A stretch of 64,000 nt of DNA from CAVQHY01 sp963712465. Its GTDB lineage: Bacteria > Actinomycetota > Thermoleophilia > Gaiellales > Gaiellaceae. The position numbers and the translations under genes are program-made. The stretch spans positions 124,001 to 188,000 of the forward strand of contig CAVQHY010000006.1 of NCBI GenBank assembly GCA_963712465.1, written 5' to 3'. A model generated the notes under the pieces. The model worked only from the letters and a program-made list of their open reading frames with translations, had not been told where the DNA came from and did not search any database. Position 1 is the stretch's first letter. Every line of letters begins with the position of its first letter. Below are positions 56,365 through 64,000 of this stretch, in pieces.

Positions 56365-59300
56365 CTAGCTCGCCGAGGACGGCGCGGCCGCGAAGGCACG
56401 CTCGAGGAACCGGTCACGCCGGTGATCTGCGAGCCCGGCCGCAAACGCACGAATCTCGTCGGCTCCAGCTCGAGCGGCTTCCTCGGCGGCGGTGTCGTCG
56501 CCCGCCCCGTGGAGCGCCGCCGCGAGCGCCTCGGCCGCGCGCCAGCGCGATGGCGGATGCCCGAGCTTGTCGGCGCCCGCTCCGGCACGGTGGAGCGCGT
56601 TGACGGCATTCGCGAACTGGCCGCGCTGGGTCAGCGCAATCCCGAGCGTGGTCTGGGAGGCGACCACATACTTGAGGCGGCCGTAACGGGCGGCAAGCTC
56701 GAGGGCCGCGCGCGCAGCCTCCTCGGCTTCTTCGAGGCGGCCGGCGGCCAATGCGATCTCCGCCTTGGCGGCGGAGAGGCGTGTCATCCAGAGCCACTGG
56801 TGCCAGCCGGCGGTGCGCTCGGCAGCTTCCCACAGCTCGGGCCACGCACTCTCCGCGGATCCCACGTCGCCGGCGGCGAGATCGCCCAGTAGGAGATCGA
56901 TCTTGCCGCTGATCTGGGCGCCGGGAAAGCCGATGCGGGCTCCGAGCTCGATCGCCTCCTCGTTCTTCGCGCGCGCGGCGTCGAGCTCGTGGAGCTCCCG
57001 GAGCGCGCCGCCCCACATGTTGAGCAGCCGTGAGGTAAAGATCGGCTGGATCTCGAGGTCCCGCCCGACTGCCGCTCCGTCTTCGAGGACGCGCAGCGCT
57101 TCCTCGTGACGACCGAGACCGACGAGGGAGAGCGCGTGATGCGCGTGCCCGTTGACGACTCCCGGCGCGTTGCGGACCTCCATGCCAAGGCGTCTCGCCG
57201 CGAGCGACCTGTCGCTCGAGCGCCCGTACTCCCCTCGCCAGTAGTCCTGTAGTCCGGCCCACCAGAGAGCGTCGACGAGCTCGACCTGGCGCGCGCCAGG
57301 CGGCCAATGCGAGAGTGCCGCTTCGCTGAGGGCAGCCGACTCGTCGAGCCGGCCGACCATGGCCGCCGAGGCGGCGGAGAAGTACTGGGCGAGCGCCCGC
57401 AGCTCGTCGTCGTCTAGCTCGTCGGCGAGCTCTTTCGCCTGCTTCGACGCGGCCAGGGAGCGCTCGGCGTCGGCCGCCCAGAACGCGGCGTTGAAGGCCG
57501 CCTGCAACGCTTCGAAGCGCTCGGTGCCGGCCAGCAACGGGACGAGCGCCTCCAGTTCGGCGATCGCGGGGCCGAATTCCGCGGCCTGCTGGTGTGCAAC
57601 CGCGCGGCGAAGCCGGATCTGAACACGCAGTGCTGAGTCATTCTCGGGTACGAGCGCGAGCGCCGCGTCGTACAGCGCAGCCGCTTCGCGCTGCGCCCAG
57701 GCGTGGCCTGCCAGCTCGGCGGCGTGCAGCAGGTACGAGACTGCGCGCTCCGGCTCACCGGCCTCACGCCAATGGTGTGCAAGCGTCGCCGCCTGCTCGC
57801 CTACCCGGTCGCCGGCCTCCTCCTCGATGTAGCGCGCTACCTCCGCGTGCCGCTCACGCCGTGCGGAGCGAGGGAGCGTCTCGTACGCGACCTCGCGGAT
57901 GAGGATGTGCTTGAAGGCGTACTCCTCTTCACCCTCCAGACGTGAGGACGTCTGGCGCCGAACGAGGTCGCGGCGCTCCAGGCTGTCGAGGACCCCTCCG
58001 AGGTCACCGCCCGTATCGAGGCGCTCGAGCGCGCCGCGCCAGAACACCTTGCCGACGACAGATGCGTCGAGTACCGCGGCCCGCTCCGTTTCGGGCAACG
58101 CGTCGATCCGTGCGGCGATGATCTCCCTCACACTCGTCGGCAGCACGTTGGCGGCTTCGGCGTTCCGCTCGACGATCGTCGCGGCGAGCTCCTCGATGAA
58201 CAGCGGGTTGCCTTCCGCCGTCCGTCCGAGACGCGTGGCCATGTCGGGCTCGGCGCCGGGCGCCCAGCGGGCGAGGAGCCTTCGCGCCAGCGTCTCCGAG
58301 CTCTCGGGCGAGAGAGGATCGAGCTCGAGCGCGAGATGAGAGAGCATCCCGCCTCCCCAGTCGGGCCGGACCGTGAAGAGCTCCGGCCGCGCGAGCACGA
58401 GCACGAGCACGCGAGTCTCGCGTAGACGCCCTGCGAGCGTCTCGACGAGCTCGAGCTGGCTCGCGTCCGCCCAGTGAACGTCCTCGAAGACCAGGATTGT
58501 GGGCGCCTCGCGTCCAAGCGCCTCGACAAAGCGCCTCGCGGAGAAGAACAGCGCCTCCTTGTCGGCGATCACCTCCTGCGGGGTGAGCGCGATCAGGACG
58601 GCAAGGTGCTGGGCGACCTCGGCGGCGCCCTGATCGAGTAGCCCGGCCACTCGTTGGTCGAGCTTCTCACGGGCCACGCTCGTCGAGTCGGTCTCGACGA
58701 TCCCCGCGGCCTGCCTCACCTGCTCCGCGAACGGTGCATAGGCACCGCCTTCCACGTACGAGATCGATCGACCACGGAGGCTTCGGCCCCCGGCGTCGTC
58801 GACCTGCGCCACGATCTCCTGGGCCAGCCGGCTCTTGCCGATGCCGGGAGGGCCGACGACGGTTACGAGGTGCGGCCTCGCGTCCGCGACGACGCGCTTC
58901 CAGGCACCGTCGATGAGACCGAGCTCGTGGTCCCGACCGACGATCGGTCCATGACCGGGAGGGCTCTCCCGCGTGCCGATGGCCTGCCAGACGCGAAGCG
59001 GGCGACTCTTTCCCTTTGCCACGAGTTCCGGCGCCTCCTCGTAGGCAATCGACCGAGCCGTCGCGCGGTGCGTGCCCTCGCCGACGAGCACTGCTCTTGG
59101 CGCCGCCGCGGCCTGGATCCGTTGCGCGGTGTTGACCACGTCACCGATAACGGTCGGGCGGCCGCCCTCCTCGACCGGCGCAAAGATCACCTCGCCCGTG
59201 TTCACGCCGACGCGCAGCTCGAGCTCGCCCAGCTTTCCACCCAGGTCGCGCCCGCATTGGTGCATCTCGAGCGCGGCCCGGACCGCGCGCTCGGCGTCGT

Positions 59301-59544
59301 CGCCGAGAGCACGAGGAGCGCCGAACACCGCCATCAGCGCGTCGCCGATCACCTTGTCCACGGTGCCTTCATAGCGCTCGACGATCGCGCGCAAACTCGT
59401 CATGCAGTCCTTGATCAGCGCTCGTGCGTCCTCGGGATCCAGCTCCTCCGAGAGACTCGTGAAACCGACGATGTCCGCGAAGACGATCGTCGCCGCGGGG
59501 CGGCGCTCCTCGGCCGGAGCCTCGCCGTCGATCGGCGCGCTCAT
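56365..59544 (-). CDS. Class III adenylate/guanylate cyclase fused to ATPase and TPR region
   Basis: A 1059-residue protein. The N-terminal cyclase domain (about 15-185) has ATIVFADIVGFTSLSEELDP (first metal Asp), GDALMAVFGAP (second) and VIGDVVNTAQRIQAA. An AAA/STAND-type ATPase follows with VVGPPGIGKSRLAQE (Walker A, about 230) and LVFEDVHWAD (Walker B). The last 450 residues are helical TPR-like repeats (EAALYDAALALVPENDSALR, GRLEEAEEAARAALELAARY). This layout is common in actinobacteria and related to LuxR-type ATPase regulators, here with cyclase in place of DNA binding. The product (cAMP or cGMP) and signal are unknown. Confidence 0.9.
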   Translation of the reverse strand: MSAPIDGEAPAEERRPAATIVFADIVGFTSLSEELDPEDARALIKDCMTSLRAIVERYEGTVDKVIGDALMAVFGAPRALGDDAERAVRAALEMHQCGRDLGGKLGELELRVGVNTGEVIFAPVEEGGRPTVIGDVVNTAQRIQAAAAPRAVLVGEGTHRATARSIAYEEAPELVAKGKSRPLRVWQAIGTRESPPGHGPIVGRDHELGLIDGAWKRVVADARPHLVTVVGPPGIGKSRLAQEIVAQVDDAGGRSLRGRSISYVEGGAYAPFAEQVRQAAGIVETDSTSVAREKLDQRVAGLLDQGAAEVAQHLAVLIALTPQEVIADKEALFFSARRFVEALGREAPTILVFEDVHWADASQLELVETLAGRLRETRVLVLVLARPELFTVRPDWGGGMLSHLALELDPLSPESSETLARRLLARWAPGAEPDMATRLGRTAEGNPLFIEELAATIVERNAEAANVLPTSVREIIAARIDALPETERAAVLDASVVGKVFWRGALERLDTGGDLGGVLDSLERRDLVRRQTSSRLEGEEEYAFKHILIREVAYETLPRSARRERHAEVARYIEEEAGDRVGEQAATLAHHWREAGEPERAVSYLLHAAELAGHAWAQREAAALYDAALALVPENDSALRVQIRLRRAVAHQQAAEFGPAIAELEALVPLLAGTERFEALQAAFNAAFWAADAERSLAASKQAKELADELDDDELRALAQYFSAASAAMVGRLDESAALSEAALSHWPPGARQVELVDALWWAGLQDYWRGEYGRSSDRSLAARRLGMEVRNAPGVVNGHAHHALSLVGLGRHEEALRVLEDGAAVGRDLEIQPIFTSRLLNMWGGALRELHELDAARAKNEEAIELGARIGFPGAQISGKIDLLLGDLAAGDVGSAESAWPELWEAAERTAGWHQWLWMTRLSAAKAEIALAAGRLEEAEEAARAALELAARYGRLKYVVASQTTLGIALTQRGQFANAVNALHRAGAGADKLGHPPSRWRAAEALAAALHGAGDDTAAEEAARAGADEIRAFAAGLADHRRDRFLERAFAAAPSSAS

Positions 59545-59626
59545 GCGCGCATTCTCGCACGGAGAACTCGCCGCGGACCCGCGGGGTGTCTACGCGAGGG
59601 TACTGCGATCTACGAGGAGGCGCCGG

Positions 59627-60889
59627 CTAGCGTCTGACGATGCGCCGCAGGTCGATGCGGCGGCCGTCGGCGCTGCGCAGCGTCGCGATCACGACGAGCT
59701 TGCGGGCGCCGCGAACGCGCGTGGGGAGCTGCATGCCGACCTTCGTCCGCTTGCCGTGGACGAGCTTGCGCTTCGTCTTGACGACGACCTTGCCCTTGAC
59801 GAGCACGCGGATCGTCGCCGTTGCGGACACGGACGAGGACAGCTTCAGCGAGAGCCACTCGCCCGAGAGCGCCACGCCGAGGTTGCTCGTGAACGGGGGA
59901 ACTCCGGCCGCGACGGTGATGCAGAGGTCGGTCGTCGCTCCGCTGGGATTGCCGACGGAGTCGACGCCGATCGCGTACACGCAGTGTGCGCCGGGGTCGA
60001 GCCAGAGGGCTTCTCGCACCTGGACGGTCGCGACGCCGCCGGCCGCGGTGGCCGACCCGAGCGCGATGCCGTTCTCGTAGATCGTGACCACGGCGCCGGT
60101 CTCGGTCGCGACGGTGAACCGGGGGCGCGGGAAGCTGGTGAGGTTGTCGTCCGGGCTCGAGCCGTCGTCGTCGATCAGATCGGGGGTCGAGACGGTCGGA
60201 GGCGTCTGGTCGACCGTGAAGTCGGTGGCGTTCGAGCACGGGGAGACGTTGCCGGCCGGATCGGTTGCCGTGGCCGAGACCGTGTGGTCGCCGTCGGCGA
60301 GCGCAGGCGCGACCCTCACGTTCGCGGTTCCCGAGACCGAGGCTGCGGAACCCGTGACAGTGCCGGTGCAGGTGCCGCCGTTGAACAGCGTGACGGTCGA
60401 GCTCGACTCGGCGGCGACGAGGAAGATCGGCGTGCCGGTGTAGGTCGTGTCGCCGTCGAGACCACCGACGCTCAGCAGCACGGGTGCCTTCGGCTGCTCC
60501 GGGGCGCTCGTGTCGACGGCGAGCAGGAGGTAGCCGTCGGACGGGGCGCCCGAGCAGTCGACGCCCTCGCGCGCGGTCACCTTGTAGGTGCCGTCGGAGA
60601 TCGTGCTCGCGGTGATCGAGACGGTGCTGTTTCCCGAAGTGTCCGTCCCGTAGGGGCTCGGAGCGGCAGTCGAATCGGAGCTGACGAGGCAGAGCGTGAC
60701 GTCGAGCCCGCTCGGGTTTGCGATCTGGAACGTCGGCGTGGGGTTGTTCGTGATGTCGTCGGTCTGGCTCGCCCCGGTGTCCGACGACGCCTCGAGGTCG
60801 GGCGTGCCGGGGGCCGCGAGCGCCGCGGGAACGAGCACGAGCGCGAGCAGGGCGACGAGCGTGGCCACGAAGGCGCGAGTGCGCGTCAT
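59627..60889 (-). CDS. Secreted protein with repeated Ig-like beta domains
   Basis: A 420-residue exported protein. The signal peptide (RTRAFVATLVALLALVLVPA, cleavage near ALAAPG) precedes three Ig/bacterial-Ig-like repeats recognisable by GDHTVSATATDPAGNVSP and GAHCVYAIGVDSVGNPSG. The end is a basic beta strand region (RVLVKGKVVVKTKRKLVHGK). No enzyme motif. It could be a surface adhesin or matrix protein. ATG overlaps the stop of the upstream secreted protein (ATGA), so both are made together. Confidence 0.75.
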   Translation of the reverse strand: MTRTRAFVATLVALLALVLVPAALAAPGTPDLEASSDTGASQTDDITNNPTPTFQIANPSGLDVTLCLVSSDSTAAPSPYGTDTSGNSTVSITASTISDGTYKVTAREGVDCSGAPSDGYLLLAVDTSAPEQPKAPVLLSVGGLDGDTTYTGTPIFLVAAESSSTVTLFNGGTCTGTVTGSAASVSGTANVRVAPALADGDHTVSATATDPAGNVSPCSNATDFTVDQTPPTVSTPDLIDDDGSSPDDNLTSFPRPRFTVATETGAVVTIYENGIALGSATAAGGVATVQVREALWLDPGAHCVYAIGVDSVGNPSGATTDLCITVAAGVPPFTSNLGVALSGEWLSLKLSSSVSATATIRVLVKGKVVVKTKRKLVHGKRTKVGMQLPTRVRGARKLVVIATLRSADGRRIDLRRIVRR

Positions 60890-62748
60890 CGGTGGTTCCT
60901 CCGAAGCTTCGCCTTCCTGAGCTTCTCGCTCTTCGAGACGACCTGGTAGGTGGGCGCCACGATCTGGACGTAGGCCGGGTCGCTCCACGTCAGGCCGGAC
61001 GGGCCCGGAAGCGTCGAGTCGAGGCCGCGGATGCGGTAGTACCACGTCCCGATCGGGAGGTCGAGGAGTGCCGTCGTCGAGGGCGTCGTGAGGCTGCCCT
61101 TCGTCTTCCACGGGTATGCCTTCGCGCTCCACTGGACCTCGTAGCGCTGGGCGCCCGGCGCGGGTTGCCACGCAATCACCGGCTTGCCAAAGAACGCGGG
61201 CTTGTCGGTTGTCGCGGCGACGAGCTGACCCTCCGAGGAGAGGCCCGAGACGTACGGGACTCCGGAGGCGTTGGTCAGCACCGCCTCGCTGGTCTTGCCG
61301 AACGGCATGTACAGGCCCGCGGCGCAGATCTCCTCGGCGAAGGCGACGTCCTTGTAGATGACCTTCTTGTCCTCGGTGATGTACGGCACCGCCGGGACGA
61401 CTACCCAGTAGTAGCGGCTCGTCGGCCAGTCGTTGTCCCACAGGCTCGACTTGCGCGAGGCCGTCTCGTCGCTCGACTCCGTCGTGCTCGTGGACCCCGT
61501 CGTGGTGGCGTCCGAGCCCGTTGTGGTACCCGTCGTCGTGGTGGTGGTCGTGCCGGTGGCGGCGGCCGCGGCGCTGTCATCCGTCGTCAGCCCGGTCGGC
61601 GTCAGCTCCTCGTCGCCGGCGTCGAAGACGTCGCCTTCCTTCTCGGCGTCCTTGAGGAAGATCGAGGGCGCCTTGGCGAGGCTGCCGGGATCGTCGGGGA
61701 GATCGAGCGGCCCGGTCAGGCGCGGGACGAACGCCGGGCTTCCGACCAGATCCGAGACGTAGACGCGGTTGACGCAGTCGGCGTCGGTGTAGACGTAGAC
61801 GTGGAACAGCGGGCACGAGCTCGCGGCGTGCGAGCCGAGCGTCAGCGAGACCTCGGGCGAGCACGCGCCGAGGAAGTCCGGCGCGCCCGTGTTGTTGCCG
61901 CTCCACCAGAAACCGGGGGTGAGCGCGTGCGCTCCGGGATACGTGGCCGTGCCCTGCACGTCGGTCGCTCCGGCGCGGGAGATCGAGCCGAGGAGGTTGA
62001 TCGTTCCCGTCGCGAACGTCGGCTCGACGGTGCGGTTCTTGGCGCTCCAGGGCCCGTAGGAGACGACGGGCAGGCTGTTCAGCGGCTTCCCCTCGATCTC
62101 GCGGATCGCGCGGACGCGCCAGAAGATCACACTCGGGAAGTTGTTCGCGAACGTGTAGTACTCGCGCAGGTCGGCCGCCGTGGTGGCGGTCCTGATGCGC
62201 TTCGACTTGCCCTGGGCGAAGTCGTAGAGGAAGAGCACCTCGTAGGCGGTCGCACCCTCGACCGGCGTCCAGCGAACCATGCCGGGGTTGGGGTTCGTCC
62301 CGTTGGAGAGGCTGCGCGGCGCGCCGCCCGGGCGCATGTTGAATCCGTAGGGCGCGCTCCACGCCTGCTCCTCGCCCTCGACGACGGCGCGGACCCGTGC
62401 GTACCACGAGTAGCGCGCGCCGCTGATCCAGGGAAGAGTGAGCGGAACGGTCGCCAGCGGGCCGACGATCTTCGTGTCCTCCCAGACGAGCGCGTTGTCG
62501 GCGAACGACTTCGAGGTCGAGACCTGGAACTCGTAGCGCTCGGCCCCCGCGACGTTGTTCCAGGAGAAGGCGGGGGTGCGCGAGAACGTGTGCGTTGCCT
62601 GCGCCGCCTCGTCCGCCCGGAGGAGGAAGCCGTGCAGACCTGTCGGAACGCTCGAGCCGGCAAGGGCGGCCGGGACGAAGACGAGTGCGGCGGCGAGCGC
62701 GGCGAGCGTTCGTGCGGCTCCAATCACGAGAATGGTTGTCGGCAGCAC
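60886..62748 (-). CDS. Large secreted protein with fibronectin-like domains and Thr-rich linker
   Basis: A 620-residue exported protein with a signal peptide (AARTLAALAAALVFVPAALA). Repeated fibronectin-III-like units are seen from their strands: FSWNNVAGAERYEFQVSTS, VRWTPVEGATAYEVLFLYD and IAWQPAPGAQRYEVQWSAK. Between the first two and the last is a long Thr/Ser/Gly linker (about 385-440) of low complexity, likely glycosylated or flexible. Cysteines (FLGACSPEV, SSCPLFH, DADCVN) may form disulphides. GTG 62748 or GTG 62727 could be the start. Function unknown; a cell-surface or matrix role is likely. Confidence 0.72.
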   Translation of the reverse strand: MLPTTILVIGAARTLAALAAALVFVPAALAGSSVPTGLHGFLLRADEAAQATHTFSRTPAFSWNNVAGAERYEFQVSTSKSFADNALVWEDTKIVGPLATVPLTLPWISGARYSWYARVRAVVEGEEQAWSAPYGFNMRPGGAPRSLSNGTNPNPGMVRWTPVEGATAYEVLFLYDFAQGKSKRIRTATTAADLREYYTFANNFPSVIFWRVRAIREIEGKPLNSLPVVSYGPWSAKNRTVEPTFATGTINLLGSISRAGATDVQGTATYPGAHALTPGFWWSGNNTGAPDFLGACSPEVSLTLGSHAASSCPLFHVYVYTDADCVNRVYVSDLVGSPAFVPRLTGPLDLPDDPGSLAKAPSIFLKDAEKEGDVFDAGDEELTPTGLTTDDSAAAAATGTTTTTTTGTTTGSDATTTGSTSTTESSDETASRKSSLWDNDWPTSRYYWVVVPAVPYITEDKKVIYKDVAFAEEICAAGLYMPFGKTSEAVLTNASGVPYVSGLSSEGQLVAATTDKPAFFGKPVIAWQPAPGAQRYEVQWSAKAYPWKTKGSLTTPSTTALLDLPIGTWYYRIRGLDSTLPGPSGLTWSDPAYVQIVAPTYQVVSKSEKLRKAKLRRNHR

Positions 62749-62811
62749 AGCCGGGCCGCAGTTCCCTCAAAGGGGTGAGCGTGGGGTTGCAGCGGTGTCC
62801 CTGGAGGCGCG

Positions 62812-62850
62812 CCCGGTGGTGACCCCGATCGGGGGCGGGCGGTGGGGAAA
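62812..62850. repeat. G-rich dispersed repeat, single copy (locus C)
   Basis: GGTGGTGACCCCGATCGG then GGGCGGGCGGTGGGGAA matches the units at 47.8 kb in 34 or more aligned positions with few changes. It lies between the terminator hairpin of the ctaB operon and the secreted protein genes, outside coding sequence. Confidence 0.7.
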
Positions 62851-62852
62851 GA

Positions 62853-62871
62853 GGCACGGCGGAGCCGTGCC
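62853..62871 (-). terminator. Terminator of the ctaB operon
   Basis: GGCACGGC and GCCGTGCC form a perfect eight-base stem with a three-base loop five bases after the last stop codon. On the minus strand TCTTTCCCC follows, a weak T tract. The hairpin stands directly next to the G-rich repeat, and locus B has a similar stem in the same place, so it may be part of the repeat element. Confidence 0.6.
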
Positions 62872-62875
62872 GTCT

Positions 62876-62989
62876 TCAGACGGCGTTGTAGATCTCCGCC
62901 ACCACGATCGCGCCGGCGAAGAGCACGAACGCAACGGCGAAGAGCAGGAATCCCAGACGGAGGTTCCGGCGCTCGAGCTCGGGATCCAT
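62876..62989 (-). CDS. 37-residue single-helix membrane protein coupled to ctaB
   Basis: A small ORF, ATG 62989 to TGA 62876, encoding MDPELERRNLRLGFLLFAVA followed by FVLFAGAIVVAEIYNAV. It has a charged cytoplasmic start and one transmembrane helix. The ATG overlaps the ctaB stop by one base (TGATG), strong evidence of translation. Size and location recall small accessory subunits of haem-copper oxidases, for example CtaJ or subunit IV-like peptides, but no motif proves it. It would usually be left out of annotation. Confidence 0.65.
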   Translation of the reverse strand: MDPELERRNLRLGFLLFAVAFVLFAGAIVVAEIYNAV

Positions 62990-64000
62990 CAGAGCACCAT
63001 CGGGTCGACGGCCATGGCCACGAAGAGAAGCGCCAGGTACGTGAGCGAATACGAGAAGAGCCGGTGTGCGTGCGCACGATCCGTGTGTCTGGCGAGCGCA
63101 AGGGCGAGCCCGACGAAGACGGCGCCGAGCGTTGCCGCGGAGACGAGGTACACCAGTCCGGCCGTGTGCCATAAGACCGGCAGGAGGGTCACGCCCAGGA
63201 GCGCGAGGGAGTAGAGGACGATCTGCCTGGCGGTCTCGCGCTCGCCGCGGACGACCGGGAGCATCGGGACACCCGCCGCCTGGTAGTCGCGCTTGATCAG
63301 GAGGGCGAGCGCCCAGAAGTGCGGCGGCGTCCAGACGAAGACGATCAGGAACAGGAAGAGCGCAGGCAGGGCGAGATTCCCCGTCGCGGCGGCCCAGCCG
63401 ACGACGGGCGGAACGGCTCCCGCGGCGCCGCCGATGACGATGTTCTGCGGCGTCGTCCGCTTGAGCCAGCGCGTGTACACGAGCACGTAGAAGAGGTTCC
63501 CGAACAGCGCGAGCGCCGCGGCGAGCACGTTGACGAAGCTCGTCAGCACGACGAACGAGAGCGCCGAGAGCGCGAGCCCGAACTCGAGCGCGTACGCGGG
63601 GGGGATGCGTCCCGTCGCGACCGGCCGTCGGTCGGTCCGCTTCATGTGGATGTCGATGTCGCGGTCGAGGTAGTGGTTCAGCGCCGAGGCGCCACCACAG
63701 GCGAGCGCGAGACCGCCCATCGTGGCGAGAAAGAGGCCGAGCGGCGGCAGGCCGCCCTCGCCGACGAGCATCCCACCGGCCGCGGTCAGCAGGAGCAGCG
63801 ACATGATCCGCGGCTTGGTCAGAGTCACGTAGTCGCGCGCCGTGCCCGGAGCGACCGGCTTGCCGCGGAAGGACAGCCCCGTGGCGGTCGCGGTCGCTGC
63901 GAGCGTCACCGCGCCGAGCCCGAGATGCAGTCCGCGCGACCACGCTCCGGTGTCCGCCCAGGCGATCAGCGCCCCGAGTCCGACCTGCACCGAGTAGAGG
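62989..64000 (-). CDS. ctaB: Haem A/O synthesis fusion: C-terminal end of CtaA joined to CtaB (5' end outside window)
   Basis: The frame is open to the window edge. Residues after about 50 are protohaem IX farnesyltransferase (haem O synthase): YVTLTKPRIMSLLLLTAAGG, the Asp-rich site NHYLDRDIDIHMKRTDRRP, and FVWTPPHFWALAL, with about eight helices. The part before (VQVGLGALIAWADTGAWSRG and LHLGLGAVTLAATATATG) looks like the last two helices of CtaA (haem A synthase), with the histidine of ALHL type kept. So this is probably a CtaA-CtaB fusion that makes haem A for the caa3 oxidase at 4-9 kb. A GTG at 63990 could also start a separate ctaB. Confidence 0.85.
   Translation of the reverse strand, partial: LYSVQVGLGALIAWADTGAWSRGLHLGLGAVTLAATATATGLSFRGKPVAPGTARDYVTLTKPRIMSLLLLTAAGGMLVGEGGLPPLGLFLATMGGLALACGGASALNHYLDRDIDIHMKRTDRRPVATGRIPPAYALEFGLALSALSFVVLTSFVNVLAAALALFGNLFYVLVYTRWLKRTTPQNIVIGGAAGAVPPVVGWAAATGNLALPALFLFLIVFVWTPPHFWALALLIKRDYQAAGVPMLPVVRGERETARQIVLYSLALLGVTLLPVLWHTAGLVYLVSAATLGAVFVGLALALARHTDRAHAHRLFSYSLTYLALLFVAMAVDPMVL

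Noticed and set aside
1..64000. tRNA or rRNA genes
   Set aside because: No TTC-loop (GGTTCGAATC-type) with acceptor stem and no conserved rRNA words were recognised while reading; a tRNAscan/Infernal run would be decisive.

Overview
This 64 kb window is a dense, GC-rich chromosomal segment (about 63 protein genes, roughly half starting with GTG or TTG, many joined by 1-4 base ATGA/GTGA overlaps). The gene content is actinobacterial: a PknB-PstP-FtsW-PbpA-FHA signalling and cell-wall locus, a PdtaS/PdtaR-type kinase with an ANTAR regulator, a SufR-SufCBD-S-U island, a Dcd of the bifunctional mycobacterial type, an OpcA-linked pentose phosphate operon and a caa3 oxidase. I infer a deep-branching actinobacterium, probably class Thermoleophilia (Gaiellales/Solirubrobacterales). 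No rRNA, tRNA, CRISPR array, prophage or intact insertion sequence was seen.

Layout. 1-2.2 kb: truncated receiver, LuxR-type regulator and membrane histidine kinase. 2.2-3.9 kb: FmdB zinc ribbon, then an unlabelled 54-residue GatC/AtzG-like gene coupled to an amidase. 4-9.8 kb: aerobic respiration, ctaC (CuA plus cytochrome c), ctaD (A2 type), a double universal-stress-like protein, ctaE, a dihaem c lipoprotein and, convergent, a membrane-anchored relative of the stress protein. 9.9-13.1 kb (minus): tatA-tatC-amidohydrolase-TPR protein. 13.2-23.4 kb: a sufR-like repressor divergent from sufC-sufB-VOC-sufD-tenA-CtpE-like ATPase-sufS-sufU-Rieske-methyltransferase. 23.4-23.6 kb: a separate transcription unit with a 12-codon ORF, a structured RNA and a strong terminator. 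23.6-27 kb: lipoprotein, NAD-dependent epimerase-like protein, dcd, class III aminotransferase. 27.2-37.2 kb (minus): polytopic kinase-fhaA-fhaB-pstP-ftsW-pbpA-pknB-ddl, coordinating peptidoglycan synthesis with Ser/Thr phosphorylation. 37.3-42.2 kb: small membrane proteins, acetyltransferase, HNH protein, SIMPL protein, glnA. 42.2-48.5 kb: a receiver with Glu at the phospho-acceptor place, an OmpR-type regulator, a triple-PAS kinase, and pdtaS-pdtaR. 48.5-50.4 kb: ABC-F protein. 50.7-56.3 kb: tkt-tal-zwf-opcA, with opcA broken by one base. 56.4-59.5 kb: cyclase-ATPase-TPR protein. 59.6-62.7 kb: two coupled secreted proteins. 62.9-64 kb: a CtaA-CtaB fusion (running off the window) and a 37-residue membrane protein.

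The most unusual items are the 23.4 kb small RNA/tiny-ORF unit, a dispersed G-rich repeat found at four loci, recurrent -10 boxes six or seven bases before start codons (predicted leaderless mRNAs), a SufR-like operator overlapping divergent -10 boxes, the opcA frameshift, and the unresolved stretch at 27.05-27.22 kb.
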